Shown here: positions 36,404 to 44,883 of the stretch, piece after piece | Numbering within the stretch: the first letter of the stretch is position 1 | How the letters are laid out: each line of letters begins with the position of its first letter | Assembly (NCBI GenBank): GCA_027023305.1 | Contig: JALVVR010000012.1 | Span: 1 to 58,449, forward strand | Reading direction: 5' to 3' | Source: Campylobacterales bacterium | GTDB taxonomy: Bacteria > Campylobacterota > Campylobacteria > Campylobacterales > QNZT01 | Length of the DNA stretch: 58,449 nt | Made by a program: the position numbers and the translations under genes | The notes under the pieces: model-generated | What the model was told of the DNA's origin: nothing | Seen by the model: only the letters and a program-made list of their open reading frames with translations | Database searches by the model: none

Positions 36404-37132
36404 TTAATATTTTACTTTTGCTAAGTACAATCCACTGGCATCAGCTAAAGTTCTACTATAAATCTTTTTATTTTTTAGTTGTTCTTTTAGATTTTGGATA
36501 GTTAGTTTTTTATTACTTATTTTAAATAAAAAATCAACCATCATTCTTATTTGACTTCTAAGATAACCATTTGCTTCAAAGTATAAAATATAAAAATCCT
36601 TGTATTTATAAATTTTTGCTCTGTATATCTCTCTAACATAGTTAGAAGTTCCACCATGAGCTTTTTTGAAACTCTCAAAGTTGTGAACTCCCTCAAACTC
36701 TTTTATAGCATCTTTTAAAACATCTATATTTAGTTTGTTGATGTAAGTTATATATTGACTAGAAAAAGGATTACTTTCCCCTACCTTAACTACATATCTA
36801 TAAACTCTTCTTTTAGCACTAAATCTTGAGTGAAAATCCATCTCCACTTTTGAAATATGTTTTATCTTTATATGAGCTTTTAACTTTTTGTTTAACTCAT
36901 TTTTTAGTTTTTTTAAATCACTCCAAAACAAAGGAGCAACTATATCTATCACTTGAAAAGAGGCATGAACACCTTTATCTGTTCTTCCACTTGCGTTAAA
37001 ATCACTATTGATACCAACAGCTCTAAAAGCTTTTTTTAAATCTCCATAAACAGTATTTACACTACCTTTTTGAGGAGCAAAACCTTGATATCTACTACCA
37101 TCATAGCTAACAATGATTTTTAACTTTTGCAT
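36404..37132 (-). CDS. truA: tRNA pseudouridine(38-40) synthase TruA
   Basis: A 242-residue enzyme: MQKLKIIVSYDGSRYQGFA, the catalytic Asp in ASGRTDKGVHA, and YLRSQIRMMVDFLF near the end. It isomerises U38-U40 in the tRNA anticodon arm. Its ATG overlaps the stop of the LptF/G-type gene by one base; it is the end of the minus-strand operon that begins with der. Confidence 0.95.
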   Translation of the reverse strand: MQKLKIIVSYDGSRYQGFAPQKGSVNTVYGDLKKAFRAVGINSDFNASGRTDKGVHASFQVIDIVAPLFWSDLKKLKNELNKKLKAHIKIKHISKVEMDFHSRFSAKRRVYRYVVKVGESNPFSSQYITYINKLNIDVLKDAIKEFEGVHNFESFKKAHGGTSNYVREIYRAKIYKYKDFYILYFEANGYLRSQIRMMVDFLFKISNKKLTIQNLKEQLKNKKIYSRTLADASGLYLAKVKY

Positions 37133-38148
37133 TAGTATTGTTTGATTATCATCTTATTAAAGATTAAAAATGAGATTAGAGTAAAAATAGTTATAAAACC
37201 AATACTCCCATATAATGGAGATTTGGCAGCTATCTTAAATGCTGTACCATAATAAGCTAAAACACTAACCCCAACCCATAAAGATATAACTCTTTTTTGA
37301 ACTCTGCTATTTATAACTCCTATACTAAAAGCATTAAATACACTTAAAAGTGGGAAGATAGATAAAAGTATATAAATACTTAGCCATCGTGAGCGATATG
37401 AGTTTGTTTTAGCATCACTCCAATACTCAAAAATACTCTTGTGAGATAATTCATCTTTATGTAAGTTGTTTGTTAAAGTTAGTTTTTGATATCCAGTTTG
37501 TATAGTCTCTTTGTGATTTATAAGATAATGATTTCCAGCATTTAAAACTAAATTTATTTTAGAGTTAGTTGAGTTAAACTGTGCATTTTTTGCTAAAATC
37601 AACTGCTCTTTATCTTTAGTTTTTGAAAAAAGTACTAAATCATTGTATCTGTTATCACTAACTTTTTTAGTAAATATGTTCCAACCACTAACACTTTGAC
37701 CTACTTCATTGCCTTTTACATTTATCTTTGATTCCATTTTTTTTATCTTCATGAAGTTCTTGCTAGCCTGTTCGGATAGTGGCATCAAGATAAGAGAGTT
37801 TATGATAAGTACTATGCTTGTTAAAAAAGCAACTATTAGATGAAGATTTAAAACTTTTCTTGGAGATTTCCCTAGTGAAAATAGTACTAACATCTCTCCA
37901 TCTTTTGAAAAGTTATAAAGTGAATAAGTAAGAGCTATAAAAAAAGTAAGTGGAAAGGTATAAATAACGATTTGAGGAACATAGTAAAAATAGATTTGAA
38001 AAATATCCAAAAAAGATAGTGTCATGATAGATGTATAGTTTGCTATCCTTACAAAATACATAATAGATACCAACAAAAAAAGTATCAAAAAGTATCTAAT
38101 AACCGTCGAAAAAAAATCTCTTAAAAGATAACTATATATCCTACCCAT
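37132..38148 (-). CDS. LptF/LptG-family permease (YjgP/YjgQ)
   Basis: A 338-residue protein with three N-terminal transmembrane helices, a periplasmic beta domain (about 120-250) and three C-terminal helices, starting MGRIYSYLLRDFF like LptG/LptF. YnFSKDGEMLVLFSLGKSP is the coupling-helix region that contacts the LptB ATPase. It takes part in extracting LPS from the inner membrane. Only one paralogue lies here; the partner must be elsewhere. It overlaps the prepilin peptidase by 8 nt. Confidence 0.85.
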   Translation of the reverse strand: MGRIYSYLLRDFFSTVIRYFLILFLLVSIMYFVRIANYTSIMTLSFLDIFQIYFYYVPQIVIYTFPLTFFIALTYSLYNFSKDGEMLVLFSLGKSPRKVLNLHLIVAFLTSIVLIINSLILMPLSEQASKNFMKIKKMESKINVKGNEVGQSVSGWNIFTKKVSDNRYNDLVLFSKTKDKEQLILAKNAQFNSTNSKINLVLNAGNHYLINHKETIQTGYQKLTLTNNLHKDELSHKSIFEYWSDAKTNSYRSRWLSIYILLSIFPLLSVFNAFSIGVINSRVQKRVISLWVGVSVLAYYGTAFKIAAKSPLYGSIGFITIFTLISFLIFNKMIIKQY

Positions 38149-38881
38149 AAAGTACCACTAAAAGATTTTGAAAAAAATCACTAAAAAAGTAAACTATCAA
38201 AAGAGCTAATGCCAAAAAAGGAATAAAAGGAACTTCTAAATCCTTTTTATTTGCTACTAAAAAAACGGGTAAGGCTAAGATAGCCGATAAAAAGACAACT
38301 ACTAATCCCAGCTTTACTCCAACCATTGCCCCAATAGTTCCAGCTATCATGATATCAGCCTCTCCCATAGCCTCTTTTTTTACTAAATATGAAACATAAA
38401 ATCTCAAAAATGTAAATCCACCAGCAAATAAAAGGGCATTTTGAAAGTTTTCTATAACTGTTATACTACTTGCAAATGAGAGTGTTAAAGCCAAAAGATT
38501 TAAACTATCAGGCACTTCTTTAAACTTAAAATCTATAAGTGAAAGAGCAAGCAAAGTAGCAAAGACACCTCCAACTATAAAGGAAAATATCAAATCATGA
38601 AGCTTTATGTAGCTTAATGCAAATAGTAAGGAAGTAGCTAGTTCAACTAAAGGATACTGAATAGAGATTTTACTCTTACAGTATGCACATTTTCCACCTA
38701 AAAACAGATAACTAAAAAGAGGTATATTGTGATACCATTTCAAATCTTTTCCACACTTAACACAGTGAGAAGATGGAAAAACAACACTCTCTTCTTTAGG
38801 AATCCTTATAATCAAAACATTTAAAAATGAACCAATCAAAAGCCCAAAAATACTAACCACACTTAATTCATAAAAGCTCAC
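38141..38881 (-). CDS. Prepilin peptidase (PilD/GspO, A24 family)
   Basis: A 246-residue polytopic aspartic protease: N-terminal GSFLNVLIIRIP, a zinc-binding loop with CVKCGK and CAYCKS, the first catalytic Asp in LSLIDFKFKEVPD, and the second in EAMGEADIMIAG (GxGD variant). It cleaves and N-methylates type IV pilin-like leaders. This is the only pilin-processing gene in the window and may serve the MSHA-like apparatus at 11377-19192. It overlaps uppS by 4 nt. Confidence 0.92.
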   Translation of the reverse strand: MSFYELSVVSIFGLLIGSFLNVLIIRIPKEESVVFPSSHCVKCGKDLKWYHNIPLFSYLFLGGKCAYCKSKISIQYPLVELATSLLFALSYIKLHDLIFSFIVGGVFATLLALSLIDFKFKEVPDSLNLLALTLSFASSITVIENFQNALLFAGGFTFLRFYVSYLVKKEAMGEADIMIAGTIGAMVGVKLGLVVVFLSAILALPVFLVANKKDLEVPFIPFLALALLIVYFFSDFFQNLLVVLYG

Positions 38882-39561
38882 TTAACACCACCAAATCTTC
38901 TCTCTACTTTTTTATATTTTTCTACTATTTTATCAAACTCTACAGTTGTGAAATCTGGCCATAGAGTATCGATAAAAAACATCTCAGCATAAGCACACTG
39001 CCAAAGTAAGAAGTTGCTTATCCTGATATCTCCACCTGTTCTTATCAGTATATCGACACTATCAAAATTTGCTGTATCTAAAAGTAGAGAAAAACTATCT
39101 TCATCCTGACTTTTTCCACTCTCGACTGCTCTGTTTACAGCTCTTATAATCTCATTTTTACTTCCATAATTTACTGCTAAAACTTGAGTCAAGCCATCAA
39201 AGTTCTTTGTTTTTTCTTTTGTATATGCGATTCTATCTTGAAGTTTTTTGGGAATTGTAGATAAATCTCCAACCGTTTCAAATCTAACACCATTATCTAA
39301 AAATAGACTAAGTTCATTTTTAAGATATCTATCCATAAGTGAAAACAGAAAATCAACTTCTTCCTTACTTCTTTTCCAATTTTCAGTGCTAAAAGCATAT
39401 AGTGTTAAGTATTTTAAACCTATATTTGAAGCATGAATAGTAAGTTCTCTAACTCTTTTAGCTCCCTCTTCATGTCCTTTCATCCTCTTAAAAAAACCCT
39501 GTTTTTTAGCCCATCTACCATTTCCATCCATGATTATGGCTACATGTTTTAACTCATTCAT
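38878..39561 (-). CDS. uppS: Undecaprenyl diphosphate synthase
   Basis: A 227-residue cis-prenyltransferase: HVAIIMDGNGRWAKKQ (Asp12), FKRMKGHEEGAK, STENWKRSKEEV, and DILIRTGGDIRISNFLLWQ. It makes the C55 lipid carrier for peptidoglycan and O-antigen synthesis. It overlaps both neighbours by 4 nt. Confidence 0.96.
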   Translation of the reverse strand: MNELKHVAIIMDGNGRWAKKQGFFKRMKGHEEGAKRVRELTIHASNIGLKYLTLYAFSTENWKRSKEEVDFLFSLMDRYLKNELSLFLDNGVRFETVGDLSTIPKKLQDRIAYTKEKTKNFDGLTQVLAVNYGSKNEIIRAVNRAVESGKSQDEDSFSLLLDTANFDSVDILIRTGGDIRISNFLLWQCAYAEMFFIDTLWPDFTTVEFDKIVEKYKKVERRFGGVK

Positions 39562-40325
39562 CCTCTTACATCCAGTAAATTTGGGCTCACATAAAAAAGT
39601 GGCTCTATTGATTTGTTTTTTTTATAAATCTTTGCAATAAATTCAAGATTATTTAATTCACTTTGCAAAAACTTAACACTATTTTCATAATATAGATATA
39701 AACTTAAACTTTTTACATCATCTTTAACCTCTACAACTCCCTCAACTGGACCTAGATTTTCAAAAGCTGCATAAAAATCTATCTTTGTATTCTCTTGTTT
39801 TTCCAAACTCTTTTTCTTAGGATTTCTCTTTTTAAACTGAAATATCGCTTCTTTTCCATTTTGAGTCATGACAAAAGTAAATACATTTTGCTCCAAAGCA
39901 TTCACCATAGATGTTGTTGTCATGAACTCTTGTTTTGAATTTGATTTAGAGAGATGATCTAGAAGTGTTGTTTTAAGCTCTAATTTTGGGTTTTCTTTAG
40001 TTAAAATCTGGGCTAGCTTTTCAGTAGAAAACTTTGGTATATGTTTTAAGTGTTTTAAAAGTTTTGGCTGTTTTAAAAGATTTGATAAAGAGAGGTTTTT
40101 TGTCTTTACATCCTCTTTCATGACACCCCAATAACTCTCTCCCACATCAAGTTTTAAGTTTGACTTAGTTTCAAGCAGCTTTGTCCCTACTAAGAGTTTA
40201 TACTTTCCACCCATAAGTTCATCAAGCACATCTATCTTCATAGGAAGTAGAGAGTTAAATCTTGTGATCTTAGCACTGCTAGCTATTGCATCAAGTTTTG
40301 CTAGAGATTTTATGCTATTTATCAA
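39558..40325 (-). CDS. Uncharacterised protein with FliK-like C-terminal region
   Basis: A 255-residue protein without signal or transmembrane segment. The C-terminal 80 residues (AAFENLGPVEGVVEVKDD, LSLYLYYENSVKFLQSELNN) resemble the C-terminal pattern of flagellar hook-length control proteins (FliK), but no flagellar genes lie nearby. The N-terminal half is Leu/Lys rich (SLSNLLKQPKLLKHLKHIPK). It overlaps coaBC by 11 nt and uppS by 4 nt, so it is translated with housekeeping genes. The function is unknown. Confidence 0.6.
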   Translation of the reverse strand: MINSIKSLAKLDAIASSAKITRFNSLLPMKIDVLDELMGGKYKLLVGTKLLETKSNLKLDVGESYWGVMKEDVKTKNLSLSNLLKQPKLLKHLKHIPKFSTEKLAQILTKENPKLELKTTLLDHLSKSNSKQEFMTTTSMVNALEQNVFTFVMTQNGKEAIFQFKKRNPKKKSLEKQENTKIDFYAAFENLGPVEGVVEVKDDVKSLSLYLYYENSVKFLQSELNNLEFIAKIYKKNKSIEPLFYVSPNLLDVRG

Positions 40326-41571
40326 GCTCTTTTGCCTTATTTAGGATATCTAAAGAGATTTGTTGTTTATCTGCTTCTTCTAAACTAACTTCTTGATCTT
40401 TTGTTATAAAGGTTATCTCATTTTTATCGCTTCCAAACTCATGTTTGTTTACAAAGTTTAAACATATTGCATCAACTCCCTTTGTGTTAAGGGCTTTTTT
40501 TGCATTGTCAAGTCCACTATCTTCATCCATTTCAGCCTTAAAACCTATAGAGATAATACCATCTTTATTAAGAGAGCTTAAGATATCTTCATTTTTAACA
40601 AGCTTCAAATCCCACTCATCACCTAAGTTATCCTTTTTTAGCTTTCCACTCTGAGGATACTTAACCACATAATCACTAACAGCTGAAGCCATAAAAAGAT
40701 ATGGTTTTTTTTGTATAATCTCAGGCACGGTATCATCCATCAAAGTAGCCTTTGTCATGACACCTTTTTTAGCAATCCTTATACAATCTTGTAAATAATC
40801 TTTTAACTCTTCACTATCCTCATAGTCAAGTGTATAAACTTCACTTGGAATAGTAATAGGAAATCTTGAACTAACTAAACAAACTTCAGCACCTTTTAGA
40901 TAAAGAGCAGTTGCTAGATTTGATGCCATCTTTCCACTTGAAAAGTTTGAGATATATCTTACATCATCTATCTTCTCGATAGTTCCTCCACCACTTACAA
41001 CTACTTTTCGATTTGTCCAAAACTCCTCTTTTAAAAGCTCTCTAGCTGTTGCAAAGAAAATATCTTTAACTTCTGCCAAGGCCCCTACTCCCTCATCTCC
41101 ACAAGCTAAAAGTTTTTCAACTGGCTCTACTACCTTATAGTTTAAAAGTTTTAACATTTTTAGTGAAGCTTTTGTTGAATTATGCTCTATCATGTTTGTA
41201 TTTGCTGATGGGGCTAGGATAATCATCTTTTTGTAAGCAAGTACTGTTTGTAAAAGTAGATTATCTGCAATTCCATGATTTAGTTTGTTGATAGTATTAG
41301 CAGTAGCTGGAGCTATAACAAAGACATCCGCCCACTTTCCTATCTCTATATGATTGTTATCATTTGCCCAACTCTCACTATCTTCATCTAAAACTCTGCT
41401 TCGAGTTAAAGCTTCAAAAGTTAGTGAAGTTATAAACTTTTTAGCACTCTCACTCATGACAACTCTAACATTTGCACCGTTTTTAATAAATTCTCTTATT
41501 AATTCAAGTGCTTTGTATATAGCAATACTTCCAGTAACTCCTACTAAAATATTTTTATCTTTTAACAACAT
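40315..41571 (-). CDS. coaBC: Phosphopantothenoylcysteine decarboxylase/synthetase
   Basis: A 418-residue bifunctional coenzyme A biosynthesis enzyme. The N-terminal CoaC flavoprotein has GVTGSIAIYKALELI, HIEIGKWADVFVIAPATANT and APSANTNM with catalytic residues; the C-terminal CoaB has VVSGGGTIEKIDDVRYISNF and SSGKMASNLATALY. It overlaps aroK by 17 nt. Confidence 0.95.
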   Translation of the reverse strand: MLLKDKNILVGVTGSIAIYKALELIREFIKNGANVRVVMSESAKKFITSLTFEALTRSRVLDEDSESWANDNNHIEIGKWADVFVIAPATANTINKLNHGIADNLLLQTVLAYKKMIILAPSANTNMIEHNSTKASLKMLKLLNYKVVEPVEKLLACGDEGVGALAEVKDIFFATARELLKEEFWTNRKVVVSGGGTIEKIDDVRYISNFSSGKMASNLATALYLKGAEVCLVSSRFPITIPSEVYTLDYEDSEELKDYLQDCIRIAKKGVMTKATLMDDTVPEIIQKKPYLFMASAVSDYVVKYPQSGKLKKDNLGDEWDLKLVKNEDILSSLNKDGIISIGFKAEMDEDSGLDNAKKALNTKGVDAICLNFVNKHEFGSDKNEITFITKDQEVSLEEADKQQISLDILNKAKELDK

Positions 41572-42064
41572 TTCTTAACTCTTTTATAATTTTTTCTACA
41601 CTTTTATTTTCTACATCTAAAACTATATCAGCTACCTTTTTATACTCACCACTTCTTATCTTATATAACTCTTTTGCCTCTTCTAAGTTTTGGAAAAGTG
41701 GTCTTTTTGCAAACTTTTTATCAGCATTTGGATGATTTTTAAGCCTCTTATAAATCCCATCAAAAGAACTATCAAGCAAAACAACTTTACCTATCTTATT
41801 AAGATTATTTTGTCTATAAAATCCTCCACCAGTTGAAATAATAGAGTTTTGTACACTCTTTTCAAGCCATAAAGCACACTTTTTTTCTAGCTCTCTAAAG
41901 TAAGGTTCTCTATCTTCACTAAATATTGTTTTTATCTTTCTATTTTCTAAACTCTCTATCATATCGTCCGTATCTATCGCAAACTCATCATATTTTTTAG
42001 CATAAGCTCTAGCGATAGTGCCTTTTCCTACTCCCATAAATCCTATTAGTATAATATTACTCAT
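41555..42064 (-). CDS. aroK: Shikimate kinase
   Basis: About 169 residues: P-loop GFMGVGKGT (Gly in place of the usual Ser/Thr before the last Thr), DTDDMIE, EPYFRELEKKC, STGGGFYR, and the lid region RPLF. It phosphorylates shikimate in the aromatic amino-acid pathway. A TTG at 42067 precedes the ATG at 42064; the ATG is preferred, with AAGGA upstream. It overlaps the stop of hepT by 8 nt, so the accessory operon runs straight into this housekeeping gene. Confidence 0.93.
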   Translation of the reverse strand: MSNIILIGFMGVGKGTIARAYAKKYDEFAIDTDDMIESLENRKIKTIFSEDREPYFRELEKKCALWLEKSVQNSIISTGGGFYRQNNLNKIGKVVLLDSSFDGIYKRLKNHPNADKKFAKRPLFQNLEEAKELYKIRSGEYKKVADIVLDVENKSVEKIIKELRNVVKR

Positions 42065-42503
42065 CAAAATCCTTCAAATCAAAAATATTTTCTAAATACC
42101 TCAATTCTTCATAAAACTCACTTTCCAAAGCCTCTTGGATATAAAGTTTATAATCTTCAATTTCAGGTATTATTTCTATCAAAGCCAACTTTAACTTAGG
42201 TAGATACTCTTGAACAATATCCCAAACTATACTTTCATCTACTCCTCTATAATCATGAGAAATCTTATCTCTCATAGCAGATAGATTTTTCCAGTTTATA
42301 ATATCAGATGATTTTAATCTTTTATCAATCTTTTTACTCTCTTCTCCACAAGCTATTAAAAGATTTACAGTTGCATTAAAATTTAACTGTTTGTTTGCAT
42401 AAAAAAAACTCACTTCATCTTTAAATTCTTGTGAATATATCTTAATCTTTTCAATAGCTTCAAGTATAGTCAAAATATAAAGCATATTTTTAGAACTAAA
42501 CAT
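42057..42503 (-). CDS. hepT: HepT-like (DUF86/HEPN) toxin of a MntA/HepT pair
   Basis: A 148-residue all-helical HEPN protein with the RX4HXY motif as RDKISHDY, the RNase/target motif that is AMPylated by MntA in characterised systems. It follows mntA with an 8-nt overlap. Length is typical. It probably acts on RNA in the cytoplasm and is neutralised by the partner nucleotidyltransferase. It is the last gene of the accessory block and overlaps aroK. Confidence 0.85.
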   Translation of the reverse strand: MFSSKNMLYILTILEAIEKIKIYSQEFKDEVSFFYANKQLNFNATVNLLIACGEESKKIDKRLKSSDIINWKNLSAMRDKISHDYRGVDESIVWDIVQEYLPKLKLALIEIIPEIEDYKLYIQEALESEFYEELRYLENIFDLKDFDE

Positions 42504-42792
42504 AGATAAAATCCTTTAAAGCATTCATTTTAATAAGAGGATTTAGTTTTTTTTCGTTTATTAGATCAACTTTAGAGTTCAAAGATTTCTTTAAATTATT
42601 TTCAAATGTTAAATATTTATCAAATGTCATTTTACATCCATCTTTTAAACTATAAATTAAATCTATATCACTATCTTCACTAGCTTCATTTCGTGCAAAT
42701 GAACCAAAAAGAGCTATTTTTTCTATATTATATTTTTTTTCAAACTCTTCCTTATTCTTTTTTAAATAGTTTATTATCTCTTTTTTTGTCAT
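42496..42792 (-). CDS. mntA: MntA-like minimal nucleotidyltransferase antitoxin
   Basis: A 98-residue nucleotidyltransferase with GSFARNEASEDSDIDL, an exact GSX10DXD motif, and a later Asp in KVDLINEK. In characterised pairs it adds AMP to the Tyr of HepT's RX4HXY. The ATG overlaps the stop of the 428-residue gene by 4 nt, so it is coupled to the unknown operon, not just next to it. Confidence 0.88.
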   Translation of the reverse strand: MTKKEIINYLKKNKEEFEKKYNIEKIALFGSFARNEASEDSDIDLIYSLKDGCKMTFDKYLTFENNLKKSLNSKVDLINEKKLNPLIKMNALKDFIYV

Positions 42793-44075
42793 AATAAGTT
42801 ACCTTTTTGCATGAGATTTGTTTTAGTATTTTCATATATTGAAGAAGTTTTTTTGATTTGTTTTTCTATATATTCTAACTCGTTTTGATAATAGTTTTGA
42901 ATATATTTTGTTATATCAACCTCTTTAAAAAGATTAGTATAGTCATCTAATACTTTTTTTAAATAATCATTAATATCTTCAGCATATTTTTCAAGAACAG
43001 TTATAAACTCATGTTTTGTATATAAATCTTCTTTTGCATTTTCTTCAAATGATTCTAAAAGAAAATTTTCAATCTCTTTAATATTAATTTTATCAATATT
43101 TATAATTTTATTTTCAAATGTTCCTATTAATAATATCTGAAAGAACTCAGAAATTTCATCTTCTTTTTTCACTATTTCAACAATAAATCGATTTAAAATA
43201 TTAAATTTAAAATTATATTTATCTAATACATCCTTTATTATTTTTAAAATATTTTTTGGTAATTCTTCTTTGTCTCTTTTTTGGGTTATAGCAGAATTAT
43301 CTACTTCTAAATTCGCCAACACAGCATCATTATACATTGAAGTAGCCATATAAACTAAATTTTCTACCATAGCATTTTTTTTAAAAGAAATAGCACCAGC
43401 ATTTCTAATAAACTTTTTTTCCTTTTCAAAATAATCTCCAATTTTTTCACCCAATTCATTTACTACTTGCAATACTAAATCATTTATAGACTTCAAATAA
43501 ATTTCATTTATTATGTTAGTATTTTTTCTAAGTAAATTCTCATTTTGAAGTTTTTCATCTTCTAAAATCTCTATATCTTTTTTTTCAGAAATTGCTAAAT
43601 TTTTATATATCTCTTTTTTAAAATTAGAAATAGTTTTTACTACTATTTCATTTTTCTCTTTCTCTAAAAGTTTATCTTTTAACTCTTTTTTCTCTTGTTT
43701 TTGTTTTGTTTCTCTTTTTATTTTATCGATTTCTAAAGCTATAGAACTATCTTGTGGATATGAAAAGATATTAAAAAAATTTGAAAGTCCTAAAAGTTTA
43801 TTCAGGCACAATTTATTTTTAGAAAACTCATTATCTTCTGCTAAAATTACATTTGCTTCACAAGGTATAGTAAAACTGCTCTTATCACTAAAGATAATAA
43901 AACTCAACTCTTCAGCATCATAATTTACCTTTTCTTTAAACCACTCCCAAAATTCACTTTCGTTATAGGATAGTTCCTGTTCACCATTTTTCTTTATGTA
44001 GATAGGATTACCCTCTTCGCATTCTGCAATAGTGATAATGTTATCTTTTAAAACAATCAAATAACTATTTTGCAT
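42789..44075 (-). CDS. Unknown 428-residue coiled-coil protein of the HerA-like operon
   Basis: I do not recognise a family. Residues 1-115 look like an alpha/beta domain (SYLIVLKDNIITIAECEEGN, ELSFIIFSD); about 120-190 is a strongly charged coiled coil (KRETKQKQEKKELKDKLLEK); the rest is helical with LVYMATSMYNDAVLANLEV and a long Lys/Glu C-terminal part. No transmembrane helix or signal peptide. Its start overlaps the stop of the 218-residue gene by one base, and its stop overlaps mntA by 4 nt. Probably a structural or adaptor component acting with the ATPase; this is inference from the operon. Confidence 0.75.
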   Translation of the reverse strand: MQNSYLIVLKDNIITIAECEEGNPIYIKKNGEQELSYNESEFWEWFKEKVNYDAEELSFIIFSDKSSFTIPCEANVILAEDNEFSKNKLCLNKLLGLSNFFNIFSYPQDSSIALEIDKIKRETKQKQEKKELKDKLLEKEKNEIVVKTISNFKKEIYKNLAISEKKDIEILEDEKLQNENLLRKNTNIINEIYLKSINDLVLQVVNELGEKIGDYFEKEKKFIRNAGAISFKKNAMVENLVYMATSMYNDAVLANLEVDNSAITQKRDKEELPKNILKIIKDVLDKYNFKFNILNRFIVEIVKKEDEISEFFQILLIGTFENKIINIDKINIKEIENFLLESFEENAKEDLYTKHEFITVLEKYAEDINDYLKKVLDDYTNLFKEVDITKYIQNYYQNELEYIEKQIKKTSSIYENTKTNLMQKGNLL

Positions 44076-44731
44076 TACTCTTTTATCTCCATTTGCATAA
44101 CTTTTTTCTCTATATCTTCAGGTGAGGCATTTGGCTCTAAGTTTTGATACATCTCTACTAAAGTATCTCCAACTTCTAACTCTTTTTCGGAAGATAACTC
44201 ACCTTTTGTATATTTGTTAAAATCCTCTAATCCTTCACCTTTAAAAGTATCTAAAATAGCATCAACCTCTTTTTCTTTGTTTTCAAAATTTAATTTTGCC
44301 AAAGATATCCAAGTATCAAGAGGTATTTCAAATCCTTTTTTCTCTTCTATCCCTTTTATCGCTATAGATGAACCTATAGCTGTTCTTGCTAATTTTTCAC
44401 TATCACTTGCTTTCTCAAACTTCTCTTTATCAAGTTCTACTTCATTTCTCAAATACTCTATATACTTTGCATAACTATCAAAATCTTCTGGCTTTTGCTC
44501 TGCTTGCATAGCTTTAGCACCCAACTCCTCTACATTTTCTTCAGGTTTTAGTATCCCAAGTATTACGGCAACTGCTTGAACTATCTGTGCTACAGGTCCT
44601 AACCATTTACCTGCCACTTCTAAAAGCTTGGGTGCCATAGTACTGATAGCAGAACCTATCGCTCCAACTACTGAAGTAACTATATCTACTGCACTACTTA
44701 AAACATCCCCTATAAAACTGAACAATCCCAT
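44075..44731 (-). CDS. Unknown 218-residue protein with hydrophobic amphipathic N-terminus
   Basis: The first 62 residues are hydrophobic and glycine/alanine rich (FSFIGDVLSSAVDIVTSVVG, then GPVAQIVQAVAVILGIL), resembling membrane-active or holin/tape-measure-like helices more than a signal peptide. The remaining 155 residues are acidic and helical (KASDSEKLARTAIGSS, SPEDIEKKVMQMEI). No family recognised. The start lies inside the 57-residue ORF (22-nt overlap), preceded by AAGGAG. It could be a membrane-inserting effector or channel subunit controlled by the ATPase; that is a hypothesis. Confidence 0.75.
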   Translation of the reverse strand: MGLFSFIGDVLSSAVDIVTSVVGAIGSAISTMAPKLLEVAGKWLGPVAQIVQAVAVILGILKPEENVEELGAKAMQAEQKPEDFDSYAKYIEYLRNEVELDKEKFEKASDSEKLARTAIGSSIAIKGIEEKKGFEIPLDTWISLAKLNFENKEKEVDAILDTFKGEGLEDFNKYTKGELSSEKELEVGDTLVEMYQNLEPNASPEDIEKKVMQMEIKE

Positions 44732-44883
44732 GGTAACTCCTTTATATTTTTTAAATCTGGATTCTCTTTATAAAACTTTTTTCTCATATTTTGCATACAT
44801 TCTTGCTTTTTTTTAATCTCTTTCTTATACTTAGCAAACTTTTCGGGTTTTTCTTTTCCTAATATTTCATTCCAATACATCAT
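44710..44883 (-). CDS. Small 57-residue protein between the ATPase and the hydrophobic protein
   Basis: The ORF starts at an ATG overlapping the HerA-like stop codon (ATGA, 4 nt) and reads MMYWNEILGKEKPEKFAKYK, a Lys-rich amphipathic stretch, ending ELPWDCSVL. It overlaps the following gene by 22 nt. It fills the only gap in this operon, and the tight overlaps on both sides support its being translated. No similarity recognised. Confidence 0.6.
   Translation of the reverse strand: MMYWNEILGKEKPEKFAKYKKEIKKKQECMQNMRKKFYKENPDLKNIKELPWDCSVL

Noticed and set aside
44710..44880. Treating the ATPase to hydrophobic-protein gap as non-coding
   Set aside because: It is filled by a 57-codon frame with overlaps at both ends, so it was annotated as a gene instead.
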